A DNA stretch of 27,782 nucleotides from Ministeria vibrans ATCC 50519 (lineage: Eukaryota > Opisthokonta > Filasterea). Shown here piece after piece: positions 26,289-27,782 of this stretch. Location of the stretch: the NCBI GenBank assembly GCA_943704425.1, contig CALSCP010001837.1:14738-42519 (forward strand). Direction: 5' to 3'. Both the position numbers and the translations under genes were made by a program. The notes under the pieces were generated by a model. The model did no database searches, had not been told where the DNA came from, and saw only the letters and a list, made by a program, of their open reading frames with translations. The stretch's first letter is position 1. Every line of letters begins with the position of its first letter.

Positions 26289-26538
26289 CTAAGTAAACAA
26301 ACAACGGAAACGAATATACAATTTTAACGTAATTATTATAATAATAATAATAATTATTATTATTATTATTATTATTATTATAATATTTAAGTGCCTTTCA
26401 GCATCGCGTTTCAGCAACGCCGGCGCGGTCATAGAAAAAGGGCACCGCAAGACGAGTCCAAGTCTCATCGCAAAATAAACAAACTGATTGAAACGGGAAA
26501 CAGAATTTTTACTTTTAAATAAACTAGCCGATCTTGCA
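26289..26538. repeat. Spacer with (AAT)n/(ATT)n palindrome
   Basis: Between the unknown gene and PGS1, positions about 26328-26385 hold AAT units followed by ATT units, able to form a long AT hairpin. The rest is unremarkable, without an ORF, and should contain the PGS1 promoter. Confidence 0.8.
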
Positions 26539-27768
26539 ATGCTCTACGCAAGACTTCCGCCTTTTTCTTTGTTTATTGGGAGGGGCTTTCGGCGAGCGAT
26601 CGCCACCCCAGCACGTTCCAAAATTGAGAAAATCGCTGCGATCACTCAAGCACCAGTCTTCCCACTCACCGCCGTTCAAGTGCTGGAAACTCCCGAGGAG
26701 TTCTTCCAAACGATCCTCGTTCGACAAGCCACGCCTCTCGCCCTCAAGCGGCTTCTTCTCACGCGCTTTTTTTGCAGTCTGAAACGCGCAAAGCTTCGCA
26801 ACGCATTTCGATTGCGTCGCTCTACCTCGAGACACAACGCACTGAATTGGTACTAGAGGGGTCTCCACGACTACGCACACACACACATGCATACATCCAT
26901 CCATACATACATACATACACACGCACACACACGTTGACCGCATCTTCTTCTCGTGCTTCTCCGTCTGTCCGTTCAGGTGCACGAACTTGATCAGGCTGCA
27001 AAGCGAAATGCTTCCACCGACTTTCGCATCAAGTCAGATGCACCTCCAACAATAACTATTATATGATTATCATGTGTGTCTGACCGTCTTCTCTTTCTTT
27101 TTGCTTTCAGAATCTTACTTGATCGAGTGCGTGCCCAGCGTGGTAAAACCAACTCGTGCACACAACTCCAGCCGTTGCTCGAGCAGCACCCTCAGACACA
27201 GCTGTTTCTATTTCACTCGCCGCTTCTGCGCGGTCTGCGACTGCGCTTTGTTCCACCACCGTTCAACGAGACGTTTGGTGTGATGCACATTAAGGCACTT
27301 GTCTTTGACAACAACGTCATTCTCACTGGGTCAGCCACATATTGACTTTTGTGTGAATTTGTGAAGGCGGTTTGTACTGAATGTGCCTGCCATTTGCACA
27401 GGGCAAACCTGAGTGACTCGTACTTTTCCGACCGACAAGACCGTTACATGGTATTGCGCGACTGTCCTGAACTTGCCGATTATCTCGACAGCCTTATACA
27501 GACCATCGGCAGCTTTTCCTTCTCCCTCAAGGTGAGTGCACTCGTGTATACGTACGTACTGTCGGAGCAGCGTTGGTACAAACTGTTATTTTTTTTTTAG
27601 GCGGACGGCACTTTGTGTGCACCTCACGACTCCCCACATCCCTTCAATGCACCCCTTGACGAATTTTGCGATCATGCGCGTTCTCAGCTGCGGTCTCTGC
27701 ATGCACACTGGCGCGCCACGTTACCCAGCTCGCACAACTCCCACACTCTGATTGCACCTTTTGCTCAG
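26539..27768 (+). CDS. PGS1: Mitochondrial phosphatidylglycerophosphate synthase (partial, 3' end outside window)
   Basis: Six exons lie in the window: 26539-26718, 26778-26849, 26977-27032, 27111-27329, 27402-27531 and 27601-27768, in phase, giving the first 275 aa (human PGS1 is 556). The enzyme joins CDP-diacylglycerol and glycerol-3-phosphate to make phosphatidylglycerophosphate, the first committed step of cardiolipin synthesis in mitochondria. The N-terminus (MLYARLPPFSLFIGRGFRRA) is Arg-rich without acids, like a mitochondrial presequence. Family blocks are VLETPEEFFQ, ISIASLYLET and ILLDRVRAQRGKTNS. The first HKD motif HIKALVFD has H162, K164 and D169 and is followed by GANLSDSYFSDRQDRYM. 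The second HKD motif must lie beyond the window. The last exon ends at a GTGCCC donor entering the C run. The start at 26539 is the only in-frame ATG; upstream in frame there is only a TTG. Confidence 0.94.
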
Positions 27769-27771
27769 GTG

Positions 27772-27782
27772 CCCCCCCCCCC
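27772..27782. repeat. Poly-C run at window end
   Basis: Eleven C residues end the window, a few bases into PGS1 intron 6. Confidence 0.9.

Overview
The window is nuclear DNA from a eukaryote, probably a unicellular one. Genes are split by short GT-AG introns (mostly about 50-250 bp), coding DNA is GC-rich, intergenic DNA is AT-rich, and introns and spacers carry many microsatellites ((TA)n, (GA)n, (CT)n, (CA)n, (GT)n, (AAT)n). The proteins are typical eukaryotic housekeeping families: PRMT5, PP5, a P4-ATPase flippase, an SLC35A-type nucleotide-sugar transporter, a cohesin SA/STAG subunit and mitochondrial PGS1. Family content suits an opisthokont-like or related protist, but I cannot place it to a lineage. 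The window opens in a (TA)n tract and closes in a C run. No tRNA, rRNA, CRISPR array, transposase or virus-like gene was seen.

Layout from left to right. (1) 284-550 (+): a small doubtful low-complexity ORF. (2) 797-3155 (+): PRMT5, five exons. (3) 3379-5644 (+): a secreted protein of a six-hairpin-glycosidase-like type, two exons. (4) 8743-5679 (-): protein phosphatase 5 with TPRs, 13 exons; its stop lies 34 bp from the stop of gene 3. (5) 8944-13895 (+): a P4-ATPase, about ten exons, sharing a 200-bp divergent promoter region with PP5. (6) 15072-13984 (-): a single-exon protein with a predicted N-myristoylation site, an F-box-like segment and FERM-like lobes. (7) 16737-15271 (-): SLC35A-type transporter, seven exons. 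(8) about 21671-17304 (-): cohesin SCC3/STAG. (9) 21672-23038: a spacer of about 1.4 kb holding three consecutive perfect inverted repeats. (10) 23039-26288 (+): an unrecognised protein with a compact N-terminal region and a long Ser/Pro/Gln-rich tail, ten exons. (11) 26539 to the window end (+): PGS1, incomplete at its 3' end.

Exon models were built by hand from reading phase, splice dinucleotides and remembered family sequence; no alignment or RNA evidence was available. Nearly every junction is phase-consistent and restores conserved motifs, so the models for PRMT5, PP5, the flippase, SLC35A and PGS1 are strong. The first exons of cohesin and of the unknown gene are weaker. The genes do not form one pathway. 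The most unusual points are the F-box/FERM protein, the unknown gene, a repeat motif shared by two introns, frequent GTAC 5' splice sites, a flippase C-terminus that depends on splicing across a microsatellite, and the hairpin cluster in the large spacer.
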